NCBI GenBank assembly: GCA_025200525.1
Contig: CM045758.1
Span: forward strand, 4,468,858-4,532,857
Length of the DNA stretch: 64,000 nucleotides
Origin: Camellia lanceoleosa
Lineage: Eukaryota > Streptophyta > Magnoliopsida > Ericales > Theaceae
Direction of reading: 5' to 3'
A program made the position numbers and the translations under genes. Positions 1 to 10,982 of this stretch are shown piece by piece (positions within the stretch are counted from its first letter, which is position 1; each line of letters opens with the position of its first letter). The notes beneath the pieces were generated by a model. That model was not told the origin of the DNA and ran no database searches. It saw only the letters and a list, made by a program, of their open reading frames with translations.

Positions 1-720
1 TAATGAACCCAATGACTTCTGTCTGGTCTACAGCCTTGTATGGCTTGGCTTCGACCCACTTGGTAAAGTAATCAGTGGCCACTAGAATGAAACAATGATG
101 CTTCGAAGAATGTGGGTGTATTTTTCCCATCATATCCATGGCCCATCCTCTGAATGGCCAAGGCTTCACTACTACATGTAGATCAGTTATGGGCACATGT
201 CTTATTGTGCCATGCTTTTGGCATGCTTGGCAACCCTTTGCATATTCTATGCAGTCTTTAAGGATAGTTGGCCAATAGTAGGAATGTCTTCAAAGCAACC
301 ACCTTATTTTTACACCAGGCTAATGAGCACCACAGATGCCTTTATAAACCTCAGTCATAGCTGTTAATGCTTCTTTTGGGCTTAAGCATTCCAGCAATAA
401 ACCATCTCCCCCCCCCCCCCTTTTGTAGAGAGCATTACCATATATCATGTATTGCATAGACTGCAATTTAATTTTCCTGCTGGCCTTCGAAGATAGACCA
501 GCCAAGTACTGCATTATTGGATGCCTCCAATCTTGTTCTTGCAAGTCATTATGATTGACTTCCAAGACCACATTTCTTTTATTCAAAGGTTGTATTAATC
601 TCTGATATGTTGTTTGGCTTATGTCCCTTTGGGCATTATCCCTTCTCTTGAAATTCGAAGCTTTCTGAGCTACATCATTGGCTCTATTATTCAAGAATCT
701 TGGGACATGAGTTACATTTG
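1..720 (-). pseudogene. Integrase N-terminal part of a Tat-lineage Ty3/gypsy element, cut by the window edge
   Basis: Reading the minus strand from about 720 to 1 gives the end of the RNase H-integrase linker, then an H2C2-type zinc-binding domain (GICGAH, later GCQACQKHG) and the start of the DDE core (GWAMDMMGKIHP, then DYFTKWVEAKPY). The rest of the core lies outside the window. Integrase inserts the cDNA into host DNA. In-frame stops, one directly after GICGAH near 317, break the frame, and a run of about twelve C residues near 409-420 sits in the coding part, so this copy is not functional. The frame belongs to the same element as the RT at 1391-2731 and the gag at 31163-34189. Confidence 0.8.
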
Positions 721-724
721 CTAT

Positions 725-1400
725 CTAGAATTGAGAAAGTAAATGTAATACAACAACATAGTATGGCAAAATACTTATGCTCTGACATTTGAAAATCCCT
801 TTCACTTGGTTAACCACCAATTGAGAGTCCCCAAATATGTCAACTGCATGTACTTGTAACCCAATAAGAATTTCCAATCCCACTATTAAGGCTTCATATT
901 CAGCCTGGTTATTAGAACAGGTAGCTTCATCCACTCTGAAACCATGTGTGGTTTCTACCCCTTGTGGAGACTTGATCACAATACCAATTCCAATTACACC
1001 ATTGGCTTTCGATCCATCGAACCACATCTGCCACGGCTCAACACTAGCCATGTCAAGTTCCATTGTCTTTTGGTTCTCTGTTTGAGATGGATGGTCTGCC
1101 AGAAAATTGGCTAAAACTTGCCCTTTTACTGCCCTTTGAGGGACATATTCTAGATAAAATTCTGATAAGGCTAGTATCCACTTGCCAATTCTTCCCCTCA
1201 ACATAGGTCTAGATAACCAAATCTGTGGTTGCAATTACCAAGACAGTTGTAGGCAAAAATAATATCTTAATTTCATTGCAGCAAAATACAAAGCAAGACA
1301 CAGTTTTTCAACAGCTAAATATTTACATTCACAAGAATTTAGAAACCTACTAAGGTAATAAACAGCTTGCTCCTTGCCTTCTTCATTGTCTTAGGCCAAA
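725..1400 (-). pseudogene. Dual RNase H region of the minus-strand Tat element
   Basis: Two RNase H segments follow each other. About 1400-1240 keeps the C-terminal part of the retroviral-type RNase H (YYLSRFLNSCECKYLAVEKL). The reading frame at 1234-725 then runs through a connection region (GRIGKWILALSEF, ANFLADHP) into a second, archaeal-type RNase H: MWFDGSKANGVIGIG with the first catalytic Asp, NNQAEYEALIVGLE with the Glu, and FGDSQLVVNQVKG with another Asp. Two RNase H domains in tandem are a known hallmark of the Tat clade of Ty3/gypsy elements. A frame interruption near 1235-1390 separates this part from RT, so the polyprotein is broken. Confidence 0.85.
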
Positions 1401-2731
1401 AAGGCTCCCAATGAATCTTCTGCTGCAGCTATGTACAACTTCAAGGGCTTATTACCCTTTGGTGGCATCAGCACCGGAGGATTGGCCAAGTAGGCTTTGA
1501 TGCCTTCAAAAGCAATTTGATGCTCTGCTGTCCACACAAATTCCTCTTCATCTTTAAGCCTTAACAAGGAAGAAAATACTTTAGTTTTCCCTGCAGTGTT
1601 AGAAATGAACCTTCGAAGAAAGTTAACATGTCCAAGGAACCTTTGTAATTCTTTCTTACTTGATGGAGGCCTGGCTTCAATAATGGCTTTGGCTTTATTC
1701 TGATCAATCTGTATTCCTTTCTTATGCACTACATAACCCAAGAAGTTTCCAGATGATACACCAAAAGCACATTTAAGAGGACTGAGTTTCAACTTGAACT
1801 TCCTCATTCTTTCAAAAACTGCTTCTAAATAAAGCAGATGCTCCTCCATGGACTGGGATTTCACTACAATGTCATCAATATAACACTCTAAATACCCTCC
1901 AATGAGGTCATGAAAGATAGTGTTCATAGCCCTCTGATATGTAGCCCCAGCATTCTTCAGGCCAAATGGCATTTTAACCCATTTGAAGGTGCCAATATTT
2001 TCAGGACATCTGAATGCTGTCTTGTGAACATCTTCCTCTACAATGCAGATTTGATTATAACCAGAGTGCCCATCCATCATTGATAAAACTTGATGCCCTG
2101 CTGAACTGTCTACCAGTAAATCTACTATAGGCATAGGGTATTCATCTTTCGGAGTTGCTAGATTCAAGTTTCTGAAATCAATGCATACCCTCATTTTACC
2201 ATTCTTCTTAACTACAGGCACAATATTAGATAGCCATTCAACATACCTGGCTGTTCTAATAAAGCCTGCTTTGAGTAGTCTAAAAATCTCTTCCTTAACT
2301 TTCTGAATCACTTTTGGACTCATTCTTCTTGGTTTTTGCTTATATGGCTTGAAATTAGGCTTCATAGGGAGCCTATGTTCCACTAATGACTTATCCAATC
2401 CTGGTAGTTCATTATAAGACCATGCAAAGCAATCTTTATATTTCTTTAGAACAACCAACAACTGGTCCCTATCCAGATCATTCAAACAAACACTTATATA
2501 GGTGGGCTGTTGTATAGAACCTTTCCCTAAATTCACTTCTTCTAAGGGGTCTTGTGTCTGAGAACTTACTGAAGCTTCTTCTTTGGTTTCTTCTACCTTC
2601 GAAGCAACTTTCTTGCTTTCTTCTGCTTCCAGGTTCTTTAATTCAACATCTCTGCCCTCTTCCTCATAGATAAAATCTGTCCACAAGGCTTCCTCTTCCT
2701 GTATCTCCTGGACTTTTGTTTCAATGTCCAA
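1391..2731 (-). CDS. Reverse transcriptase of the minus-strand Tat element
   Basis: A 446-residue open stretch. Residues 1-75 form an acidic linker rich in Glu and Lys. RT motifs follow from about residue 100: FAWSYNELPGLD, VVKKNGKMRVCIDFRNLN, MMDGHSGYNQI, MPFGLKNAGATYQRA, and the catalytic YIDDIVVKS, which is intact. The end (ARPPSSKKELQRFLGHVNFLRRFI) is the RT-RNase H connection. It lies in the same frame as the gag and protease more than 27 kb to the right, and the 5' end of this stretch is the insertion point of the Ogre-like element. It was one polyprotein before the insertion. The RT itself could still be coding, but the element as a whole cannot be. Confidence 0.92.
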   Translation of the reverse strand: MDIETKVQEIQEEEALWTDFIYEEEGRDVELKNLEAEESKKVASKVEETKEEASVSSQTQDPLEEVNLGKGSIQQPTYISVCLNDLDRDQLLVVLKKYKDCFAWSYNELPGLDKSLVEHRLPMKPNFKPYKQKPRRMSPKVIQKVKEEIFRLLKAGFIRTARYVEWLSNIVPVVKKNGKMRVCIDFRNLNLATPKDEYPMPIVDLLVDSSAGHQVLSMMDGHSGYNQICIVEEDVHKTAFRCPENIGTFKWVKMPFGLKNAGATYQRAMNTIFHDLIGGYLECYIDDIVVKSQSMEEHLLYLEAVFERMRKFKLKLSPLKCAFGVSSGNFLGYVVHKKGIQIDQNKAKAIIEARPPSSKKELQRFLGHVNFLRRFISNTAGKTKVFSSLLRLKDEEEFVWTAEHQIAFEGIKAYLANPPVLMPPKGNKPLKLYIAAAEDSLGAFLA

Positions 2732-2734
2732 TGC

Positions 2735-2739
2735 ACAGT
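2735..2739. repeat. Left target-site duplication of the Ogre-like element
   Basis: ACAGT directly precedes the TG that opens the 5' LTR. The matching right copy at 29908-29912 is GCAGT, so four of five bases agree. A 5-bp duplication is the usual length for Ty3/gypsy integration. Confidence 0.75.
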
Positions 2740-3084
2740 TGTAGACACCCCATTTTTGACCGACCTTAAGACTCAGACGTCACCGGTTGAGCGCTCGGTG
2801 ATATTGTATACTGTGCTTGTTCAGAAGTCCCAGAGTCACGGCCGCGTGCCCTGCCTCCGGACTTCCGAACCATCTTCTCTACCTTGTCTCGGTTTGCGAA
2901 CCAGGCTCGGTTTTCTCTGTTTTCTTTCCTGAGGGAAGGGAGTGGTCCCGTAGACTATCTCCCGGTGGCCGTGAGCTACGTTTCGTGGCCGTAGGCCATT
3001 TTGCCCATTTCGGAGCCCGGTTCCCGGTTTTCGGAGCCGTCAGGCCGTGTGCCTCGGCTCGGGACCGCCCAACCATCTCCGAGT

Positions 3085-3600
3085 TCTCCGGTTTTTGGCA
3101 TGTGCCTCTGTTTTAGTGTTCCGAGGGACACTGGGGCCCCTGATGCCCACTTCGCAGCCGAACACCACTTCCGGTGCCCGGCGACCCATTTTCGGGACCC
3201 CAAACCGCGCGGTTTTGGTCCCGAGCTTTCATTTTGCATCAGCCTTCTCCGGTTTTTGGCGGAGACCTCTGTTTTAATATTTCGAGGAACCCTGGGCCCC
3301 CGGTGCCACTTCGTGGTCAGTATGCCACTTTCAGTGCTCATAGCCGGTTTTCGAGACCCCAAATTGAGCGGTTTTGGTCCCGAGCATTCATTTCGCATCC
3401 ATCTTCTCCGGTTTTTGGCAGGTACCTCTGTTTTGTCATTCTAGAGGACACTGGGGTCGCAGATACCCACTTCGATGCTGAACACCACTTCCGGCACCTG
3501 CAGCCCATTTTCGGGATCCCGATTTGCTCGGTTTTGGCCGACGTTCATTTCTCATTAGTTTTTGTTCAAACTTGGCGGTACCTCTGTTTCAACATCGTGA
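3085..3600 (+). repeat. GC-rich tandem array of about 160-bp units in the 5' LTR
   Basis: The phrase TCTCCGGTTTTTGGC recurs at 3085, 3246 and 3405, and a degenerate version (ACTTGGCGGTACCTCTG) follows near 3568. Each unit continues with a CCTCTGTTTTAGT-like segment, a CCACTTC segment and CGGTTTTGGTCCCGAG. In the 3' LTR the same phrase stands at 24935, 25077 and 25226, so the units are about 142-149 bp there. Confidence 0.85.
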
Positions 3601-3719
3601 AGATCCTTTGGGGGTGGGAGGCCGCAATTATCCCAGATAACCGGTTTGCTCCTCCGAGCCCGTTTTGCTCACTTCCTGCCAATGTTGAACACCCTAGGAT
3701 ATTTTCTTCCAACCAAAGC

Positions 3720-4020
3720 TACATATCTGTGATGAGGGCATCTAGGAGGACCCTAAGGGTTGGTGGTCGGCCAAATTGTGGTTTCATTTTTGGGCCTCTC
3801 TTTCAAGCTCTATGTTGTGGCTCTGCTTGGTGTTGCCAATTTGACCTTGGAACGTTGTTCGACACATCTTGGAGGACCGAAAAAGTTGGTGGCCGGCCTG
3901 CAATTGTTGGTTGCATTCTTGGGCCTCTCCTTCAAGCTCTATGTTGTGACTTCTGCTTCAGCGTTGCCAGATTCCGACCCTGGGACCTTATTCTACACAC
4001 TTGGGAGGACACTCCTGCAT
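3720..4020 (+). repeat. Two-copy repeat of about 129 bp in the 5' LTR
   Basis: GGGCCTCTCNTTCAAGCTCTATG-type segments start near 3793 and 3921. The shared phrase TTCAAGCTCTATGTTGTG is spaced 129 bp apart, and each is followed by a TTGCCA segment, a GACC segment and TTGGAGGAC. The 3' LTR keeps the same spacing (25612 and 25741). Confidence 0.8.
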
Positions 4021-4559
4021 GGTGGTCGGCCAGAAAATCTTCACTTCAATTTTGTGCCATGGCCGGCCGGCCAGGAGGGGGAGGTGGGCGGCCAGGTGGG
4101 GGGGCCGGCCGGCCACCTGTACCGTCCTGGATATCTTCCAACATATCCCGGAGCATCCGGGGGATATTTCGGGAGGGAAAGATTGGGTGCTTTCCCTCCC
4201 CTTTTACACCCCATTTCTTGCCTATTTGAAGGGCCCTCCCTCTCCTTCTTCAAGGTTGGAAAAAATTGTCTCAAGAGATCATCTTCAAATTCCTCCATTT
4301 TCATAGCTCAAAACCTCAAAAAGCTTCTAAGTCTCTAGGTCTTCTCTTCATCAACACCTAGCTTCACCATCCCTACTACCATTCCAGCAGCTAGGGAGTG
4401 AATTTCAGAGGTTGAGAAGCTACAAATCAAAGCCAAGAATCAAAGAAAGACAAGTCTTCAAGGGTAAGTCTTCAAAACCAACTTTTAGGGCTTTTTCTTG
4501 ATTCATTTCTATACTCCAATTGGTTGAGAATTGGGGCTCCGACCCTATCATCGCTTTTT

Positions 4560-4750
4560 GAGCCCCTCTACAACTTTGTAGAAGGGCTCAACTTCATTTG
4601 ATGCTCCTATGATATACTTGTTTCAATACCTAGCTTTTATGCCATTATCTTGCATGCTAGCTTAGGCCTATTTCCTTTTGTTTTCAGGGGTCCGACCCCT
4701 ACTGGTTTTGTGCTCATTTTGAGCCCCTCTACAACATTGTAGAAGGGCTC
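4560..4750. repeat. Paired hairpins in the LTR, spaced 161 bp
   Basis: GAGCCCCTCTACAA is followed after two bases by TTGTAGAAGGGCTC, a near-perfect palindrome, at 4560-4589 and again at 4721-4750. The 3' LTR has the same pair at 26401-26430 and 26562-26591. They mark a degenerate unit of about 160 bp that recurs, without an intact hairpin, near 6629-6700 and 6780-6860. Function unknown; the palindrome could fold in RNA or bind a dimeric protein. Confidence 0.75.
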
Positions 4751-4774
4751 AACCTCATTTGGTCATTGTATATA

Positions 4775-6545
4775 TGTAACGCCCTCAAAATAATGATATT
4801 AAACCAACAATATTAACATGCTATGATATATAAAAGGTCCACGTCCTTCCATTCATCAGAGTGCTATTACAAAAGGTATTACATGTTAACAACAAAAGCA
4901 AATGCCCTACTAGACTTCTGACTTTCAAGTTACCACTTGGTTACAAGAAAGTAGAGTGCTAACTCATTTACACATTAAGCCCTAGGCTTGAATTTACATG
5001 TAACACTGCAAAAGGAAAGACAACCAAAAAGTCCGTCCGCCACTAGCCTCCCAAGCTAAGTCCTTGGAGGTGGCATGCTACCAAGACTAAAATGATGTTC
5101 CATATAGGGTGAGCCACAGCCCAAAGAGAAATATACTAAACCCTTATAAATAATGACTAAAAGATTAACAATTGATAGATGGTCAACTCTTTTACATTCT
5201 TTCATCACTTCAACATATATAAACAAAACAGTTACGTTCATACTTTCCATGACAAGCATATACGCTCTGCCAATATATTTCTAGATAAGCATACATGCTC
5301 TATCTACGGAGTTCATCCCCTATCTCCTCCCAGTAACATCCGGTTTAGAGGTCCATCCCCTATCTTCCCCTAAACCGCGGAGTACATCCCCTATCTCCTC
5401 CAACACAACACAATGCATATATATAACAATTATACACATCACATATCAATACATAAAATCAATGTATTCTTTCCATCGTCATAACCCATGACCCAATTCT
5501 ATCTCAATTCTCATTTTCCACAATTAATTATTCAAATTAATTAATCAATGTAATTAGGACGTTTCCATAATTAACATTACAACCCTTAGGTTCCAATTTC
5601 ACTAATGTTTCAACATTAATTCCATGTTTCTATACCAAACATGCTTCTAGGTTTATTATAGACAAAACCCCAAACTTTTATAAAATTACACAATGGCCCA
5701 AAGTTTCCCAAAATTACACAACAACTACCAACATATCAAAATGCTAAAATTCAAAGACAAAATCCATAAAAGGAGTAGGATATCCCTACCTCAAAGTTTG
5801 AGCTCAAAAGGAGATGAAGACTCAACACTCAACTTGCTTCAAAACCTAATATTTTTTGATTATATCGAAGCCCAAGTCACCTCTACCTTTTTAACAAAGC
5901 ACTTAGGGAAGATTCACCCTCTAGGAGATGATTTCTTAGAGAGAAGGCAAGTCCGAGAGAGAGGCTCTCATTTAGGGTTTTAAAAAGTAAAAGCTTCAAA
6001 AAGTGAAGTTTAGATCATTTGGCTAATCGATATAACAGGCTCGCTCGGCGAAGACTTGGTCGCCGAGCGACTGAAGAAACCGTAGCTCGAGCCAAGAAGG
6101 TCTCGAGCCAACATCCTAGAAGCTCGCTCGGCGAAGAAAAGCTCGCTGAGCCGAGCTCGACCCTTCAGTTCGCAACTAGACGACGCTGAAGCGGCGAACC
6201 GCTCGCTCGGCGAAGATCGAACCAGATCGCTCGAGCGAAGAATCAGCACGCTCGAGCCAGGAATCATGGTGTTGAGTCAGCCAGACGCGATCGCCGCTCA
6301 GCGAAGCGCTGCTCGACCCACAGACACAAAACGCCGGCGACCAACTCCTCGCCGGCGAAGGACAAAAATTTGCAAAGAACCCTTGGCTCCCGAACACAAC
6401 CAACCTGAAACAAACCTGCCCAACACATCCTATAACTCAAATACAATATATGAAAGGTCGTAAACAGGACAACAATCCACTACCAACATCCACGGACACA
6501 CGTCCGGATCACTATACAACAAGGGGTAAACCCGGGATCGCTATA
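4775..6545 (-). mobile_element. Solo LTR of another Ty3/gypsy element, nested in the Ogre-like 5' LTR
   Basis: This 1771-bp segment is missing from the 3' LTR, where the uninterrupted site TTGTATATACCACC remains (near 26610-26620). It is flanked by a perfect 5-bp duplication, ATATA (4770-4774 and 6546-6550). It starts TGTAACGCCCTC and ends GGATCGCTATA, so the expected CA end has changed to TA. On the minus strand the promoter-like TTTTAAAACCCTAAATGAG (near 5985) fits an LTR in minus orientation. No internal coding part remains, which means recombination between two LTRs removed it. The middle (6030-6260) is rich in GCTCGCTCGGCGA words. Confidence 0.88.
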
Positions 6546-7189
6546 ATATACCACCTCCTTCAAATTTCATCAAGTGTGCCATTTTTTTGCATGCAATTTT
6601 TGACCTATTTGTGTTTGTTTTTGGGACTTCGACCCCTACTGGTTTTGGTCTTATTTTGACCCCCTTTACATACTTCATAAAGAAAGCTTTGTCATTTGGT
6701 GTGTGCATTGCATGCCTCATGATATAGCCTATTTGGAAGCCTACTTTGCATGGTCTTTTTAGCATGTGTGTATTCTGATTTTGAGGATGTCATCTTCTGC
6801 AATTGTGCTTATTTTTATCCCATCTTCAATGTTGTAGAAGAAAGTTTGTCCATTTGGGGTTTGCATATATCACTTGTCTCAATACCCCTCTTTTGGCCAC
6901 TAATTTTGCATGCTATTGTTGATCTATCTATGCTTGCGTTTTGGCCATGTTTGTTACTGAAAAATGCCATATTTGGGACTGCCTTGCTACTGTTCTTGCT
7001 GCCATGATCATATTTTGCATGTATAGCATGGCTATAGGCCATTTCGGGGCTTAATTTCACACTTTCGGGATGAATGCATGCTTCGAGTGTCATTTCGAAT
7101 TGTTTCGGGGCTGTTTTCCCCTTTATTTAGGTGCTGAAATTCCATTGCCATGCTTGCATATCATTTCCCATGCCATTCGTATCATTTTT

Positions 7190-8240
7190 GCATTGCCTCG
7201 GTTTGCGTGCCAATGGACACGCACTTCGAGGCACCTCATTCTTATCATTCTGGCAGCCTATGTGAGTGTGGTTGAGGCCCTCTCATGTCGGCGTAAGCCC
7301 AATTCGCATTTTCTTGCTTCTTCATCATTGCCTCGATTTGCGTGTCACGGCACGCGCTTTCAGCGACTTTGTTTTTACCCCGGCCTCCCTATGTGGTGAG
7401 GCTCTCCCATGTTGGTGTAAGCCCATCGTTGCTTTCCATATGTCTTTTCATCTTTCATCGTCGCCTCGGTTTACGTGCCCGTGGGCACGCACTTCGAGGC
7501 ACTTCGGTTTTATCCGATTTTCATCTTTCATCATCGCCTCGATTTGCGCTGTGGAGGCACGCGTTTGGCTGCCGGTTTATCCGATTTTCATCTTTCATCA
7601 TCGCCTCGATTTGCGGCGCTGTGGGCACGCGTTTGGCTGCCGGTTTATCCGATTTTCATTCTTTCATCATCGCCTCGATTTGCGCGCTGTGGGCGCAGCG
7701 TTTGGCACTTCCGGTTTATCTGATTTTCATTCTTTCATCATCGCCTCGATTTGCGCGCCTGTGGGCACGCGTTTCGAGGCACTTCGGTTTTATCCGATTT
7801 TCATTTCTTTCATCATCGCCTCGATTTGCGCACCTGTGGGCACGCGTTTCGAGGCACTTCGGTTTTATCTGATTTTCATTCTTTCATCATCGCCTCAATT
7901 TGCGCGCCTGTGGGCACGTATTTCGAGGCACTTCAGTTTTATCCGAGTTTCTCATTTCATCATCGCCTCGGTTTGCGTGCCTGTGGGCGCGCGATTCGAG
8001 GCACTTCGGTTGTATCCGGTTTCCATTTTGTCATCGCCTCGATTTGCGTGCCCGTGTGCACGCATTTCGAGGCACTCTGTTTTATCCGCTTTGCATTTCA
8101 TCATCGCCTCGGTTTGCGTGCCCGCGTGCACGCTTTCCGAGGCATCTTATTTTCATCTCATTTTCACAGCATTGTGCATACTAGGTTGTATCTTAGATTG
8201 CATTCATGCATTACCTCGGTTTGCGTACCCGTGGGCACGC
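7190..8240 (+). repeat. Minisatellite of about 70-bp units in the 5' LTR
   Basis: TCATCGCCTCGATTTGCG recurs about every 67-75 bp (for example 7534, 7601, 7670, 7741, 7815, 7890) followed by TGGGCACGCGTTTCGAGG-like and TTTTATCCGATTTTCAT segments, about fifteen units in all. The same array is at 27255-28310 in the 3' LTR. Repetitive frames with HHRLDLR-type peptides arise from it and are not genes. Confidence 0.9.
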
Positions 8241-9877
8241 ATTTCGAGGTTACTCATTTTCATGGCATTGTGCATGCTATATTACATGTTAGTTGCATTC
8301 CATGCATACCATGCATTTGGCACGGGAAACGAGACGCGTTTCGTACTCCGAGTAACGGAACGGGTCTCAATTCCCAAGTCACCGACACTCCGGATTACCC
8401 ATGATGGAGTTAGGTTTTGTTGTAGCATTCATATGCATTCATCCCATATTGAGTTGTGCAATTCGATTCCTCGGCCATCATGCATCGATGTGCGTGATTG
8501 GTGGCACGAGGATCGAGGCATGCATATATTTATGAAATACAACTAGGCCCTTTTCATGCTCTCTGTGCAAAGAAAATTGAGTTTAGCCACTTTGAGTCCG
8601 TGGCGCATTTCGAGAAATCTGCAAGCAGAGGCTAATCGGGCATCCCAAAGGATTTCGCGCCAAGCAACAAAGCATGACATCTATCAGAAGCGAGGCGGTC
8701 CCTGGCTTGCATGCCAGTTTTTCTCATTTAATTCGTCAATTAAATAGAAATTGTATATTTATTCGGGCTGTTTATTTCGGACTGTATTATTCTTTTATTC
8801 GGACTGTATATTTATTCGGACCCTCTGAGCGAGGGCAGTGTTGTAATAAGGGTGTGTGAGTGTGGTGTATGTCTTCCAACCCCCATTTCTTTCTCCCTTT
8901 TATTTACCCGCTTTGAATGGTTAGATATAGGGCATATTTCAATTAGCATAACAGTATGACAGCATGTTTGCATCATTCATCTGTTTTGCACGCCCCGGGC
9001 TCGGCACATCATACAAACTGCATTGTATTTCAATTCTAAAGTTGAATACATGTTAGCTGTTGCATTCCATGTGCCATGTTTAGAATAGCCGAGCCTACTA
9101 TAGTTTGCATTTTTGTATGCGTTGCATTAGGCAATTCTGTATGTTTTAGGGTCATGCATGATTTCTAATAAGCTTCCTGTTTTGGCTTGGAGTACTCGGT
9201 GAGTTTTATGCTTTAGCATCCTTGCATGCGTCTGAGTGTTGCCATGATAGCATGCTTTCCATGAGGCTAAGTGCTTATGTGATATAACTGCCTTGAATGC
9301 CTGTGGGTGGAGGTTGAGTTATCTGAATTGGAGCAATTCATCGGCTGTTTGTTTTAAACCCACTAGATTGTGGCAAAATCTGCATTTTAAGCCTACCTGC
9401 GGGTAGCAAACCATCTTTCACAAACAAACATGAGATGTTTAGTTCCAATTCAGACGATTCAGTCTATACTTGTTTGCTGCGAGCATCACATAGTAATCTA
9501 GGCTAATAACCTAATAAGAGCATACAATGTTTTCAAAAAGCAGATATCATGGTTAGTAGAGGCGGTCTTTGGCCGGCGAGAGGGTGCTCACGATGTGACC
9601 TTCCCTAATCGTACCCAAGTTCCCGAGCCAACTTTGGTGATGACGGACACGTGGCCTTTTGGCACCAAGTCAGGGTTTCCTAAATTTCCCATTTTAAAAT
9701 ATTTAGGTGGCGACTACATTATCGCAAAAGCAGTCCATGTTTGGCACTTCTTTCAAAAAAAATCTGTTTTCCTTCAAAACGATTTGCCAGATTTGGACTC
9801 TTTGGTTCAGATTTAGAACCGTAACAAAATCGAGTCCGAGCTGTAGCGAGGTCCCCCGCGGGCGTTGTTACAGTTTC

Positions 9878-9895
9878 TGGCGACTCTGCTGGGGA
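9878..9895 (+). promoter_or_regulatory. Primer-binding site complementary to the 3' end of a tRNA-Arg
   Basis: TGGCGACTCTGCTGGGGA begins five bases after the LTR end. Its reverse complement matches the 3' end of the plant tRNA-Arg that ends CCCCAGCGGAGTCGCCA, with one mismatch. A tRNA-Arg primer is known for Ogre elements. Reverse transcription would start here. The tRNA match is from memory of plant tRNA-Arg sequence, not a search. Confidence 0.8.
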
Positions 9896-10982
9896 TTTAG
9901 AGAGCTTAACTCGAACTCATGATATCTGCTTTTGACTATGTTTGTGTGTTTCTTTGCATTGCATTTGCATTGGTGCGCCTAGGACACCGTGTTTGCCATC
10001 TGCTATTCCTGAGCGGTTTGCCGGAGGCTTGTCTTGTCAAGGCATGTCCATAAGGCTTGCGATTCTGCTCTGCCAAGATGTAGAACACAAACCCGGTTTC
10101 TGGGGCACCCTTTGACCATTCGACCTAGTGCATATTCGATCCATAGTGACTATTCCAAACTAGGACGGGTTGCTCACCCGCTTATAGGTTGTTTGAAACG
10201 CCGCGTGCGTAGTGAAACCCTAGTTCTGACAAAATAGGACAGGGAAACCCTACCCCAACATAGGGGTGTTTTGGCTCTCACTTATCTGTTATGTGCTTGT
10301 TAGAGTGTGTCTCTACAGGGAATGCATGTATCAGTTGAGTTTGGGCATCAGGCCTGCGGGCATTGGTTTATCAGTTTGGGTATCAGGCCTGCGGGCATCA
10401 TTCAGAGTTTGAGAATCAGTTGTCTGCGGATATCAGATTCAGTTTATCAGAACAGTGATACAGGAATATTGACCAGTATTTGAGGACAGTGTATAGCCAG
10501 CTTACCAACTGTGTGTTGTTGTATACCCGACTGTGTGTGGTGTATTCAATTTAAGTCGTTATGCTGCCCGTTTTATTTCTGGTTATTTATTTCTTTTTCG
10601 CTTTATTTATCTTTTTGCTAGGGGGACAGTTTGTAGCACAATTGCTTCCGAACCCGTCGATACCCCCCAAGCAATCTGGACACGAGGTCGCCGACTCAAC
10701 CGATCCGAGGATCTAGTTGACGGACACCCAGTGTTTCACTCACTACCCCCTGTTATCAGAAGGCCGAGAAGGCACAAGATATCGAAACGATCACCGTAAA
10801 CAGCTTCTACTATAGTGTCGAGATAGTGGGTTGAGCTTCTGTTTACGCTATAGAGATACGTCTGCGGGTCTTCAAATGGAACAACGAATCTGACTATAGG
10901 CGATGATCGCCAGATGATAAGCATGAAGCAAATGCAAGATGATGCTATCCGCCGGTGAATTTTCGCATAACAAAGCGCTATC
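9896..10982 (+). other. Leader between primer site and gag
   Basis: No coding region is convincing. Ogre elements of some plants carry an extra ORF here; I see none, only short broken frames. Near 10335-10440 there is a degenerate repeat built on ATCAGGCCTGCGGGCAT, present two to three times. Confidence 0.6.

Larger units (their letters stand above)
2740..9872 (+). repeat. 5' LTR of the Ogre-like element
   Basis: It starts TGTAGACACCCC and ends GTTGTTACA. Without the nested solo LTR (4775-6545) and one duplicated target site it is about 5.36 kb. Most of its length is internal tandem repeats: units of about 160 bp at 3085-3600, about 129 bp at 3720-4020, about 160 bp at 4500-4770 continuing at 6600-6860, and about 70 bp at 7190-8240. 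Long apparent open frames in these arrays are by-products of the repeats. The 3' quarter (8250-9872) is nearly identical to 28320-29907, whereas the GC-rich arrays differ by many small indels. Confidence 0.92.

Noticed and set aside
2817..4338. Several open frames of 99-351 codons in the 5' LTR start
   Set aside because: They come from GC-rich tandem repeats, change phase at each unit, and are broken in the 3' LTR copy.
6010..6463. Ser-rich open frames in the solo LTR
   Set aside because: They arise from GCTCGCTCGGCGA repeats; overlapping frames on both strands with no domain.
7190..8240. Regularly spaced repeats that recall a CRISPR array
   Set aside because: The whole 70-bp unit is repeated, with no unique spacers, no cas genes, and the DNA is plant retrotransposon LTR.
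7266..8546. Long open frame of 426 codons with repeating HHRLDLR/SSSPRFA peptides
   Set aside because: It lies wholly in the LTR minisatellite; equal frames appear in all three phases and in the 3' LTR with different breaks. It is a by-product of the repeat, not a gene.
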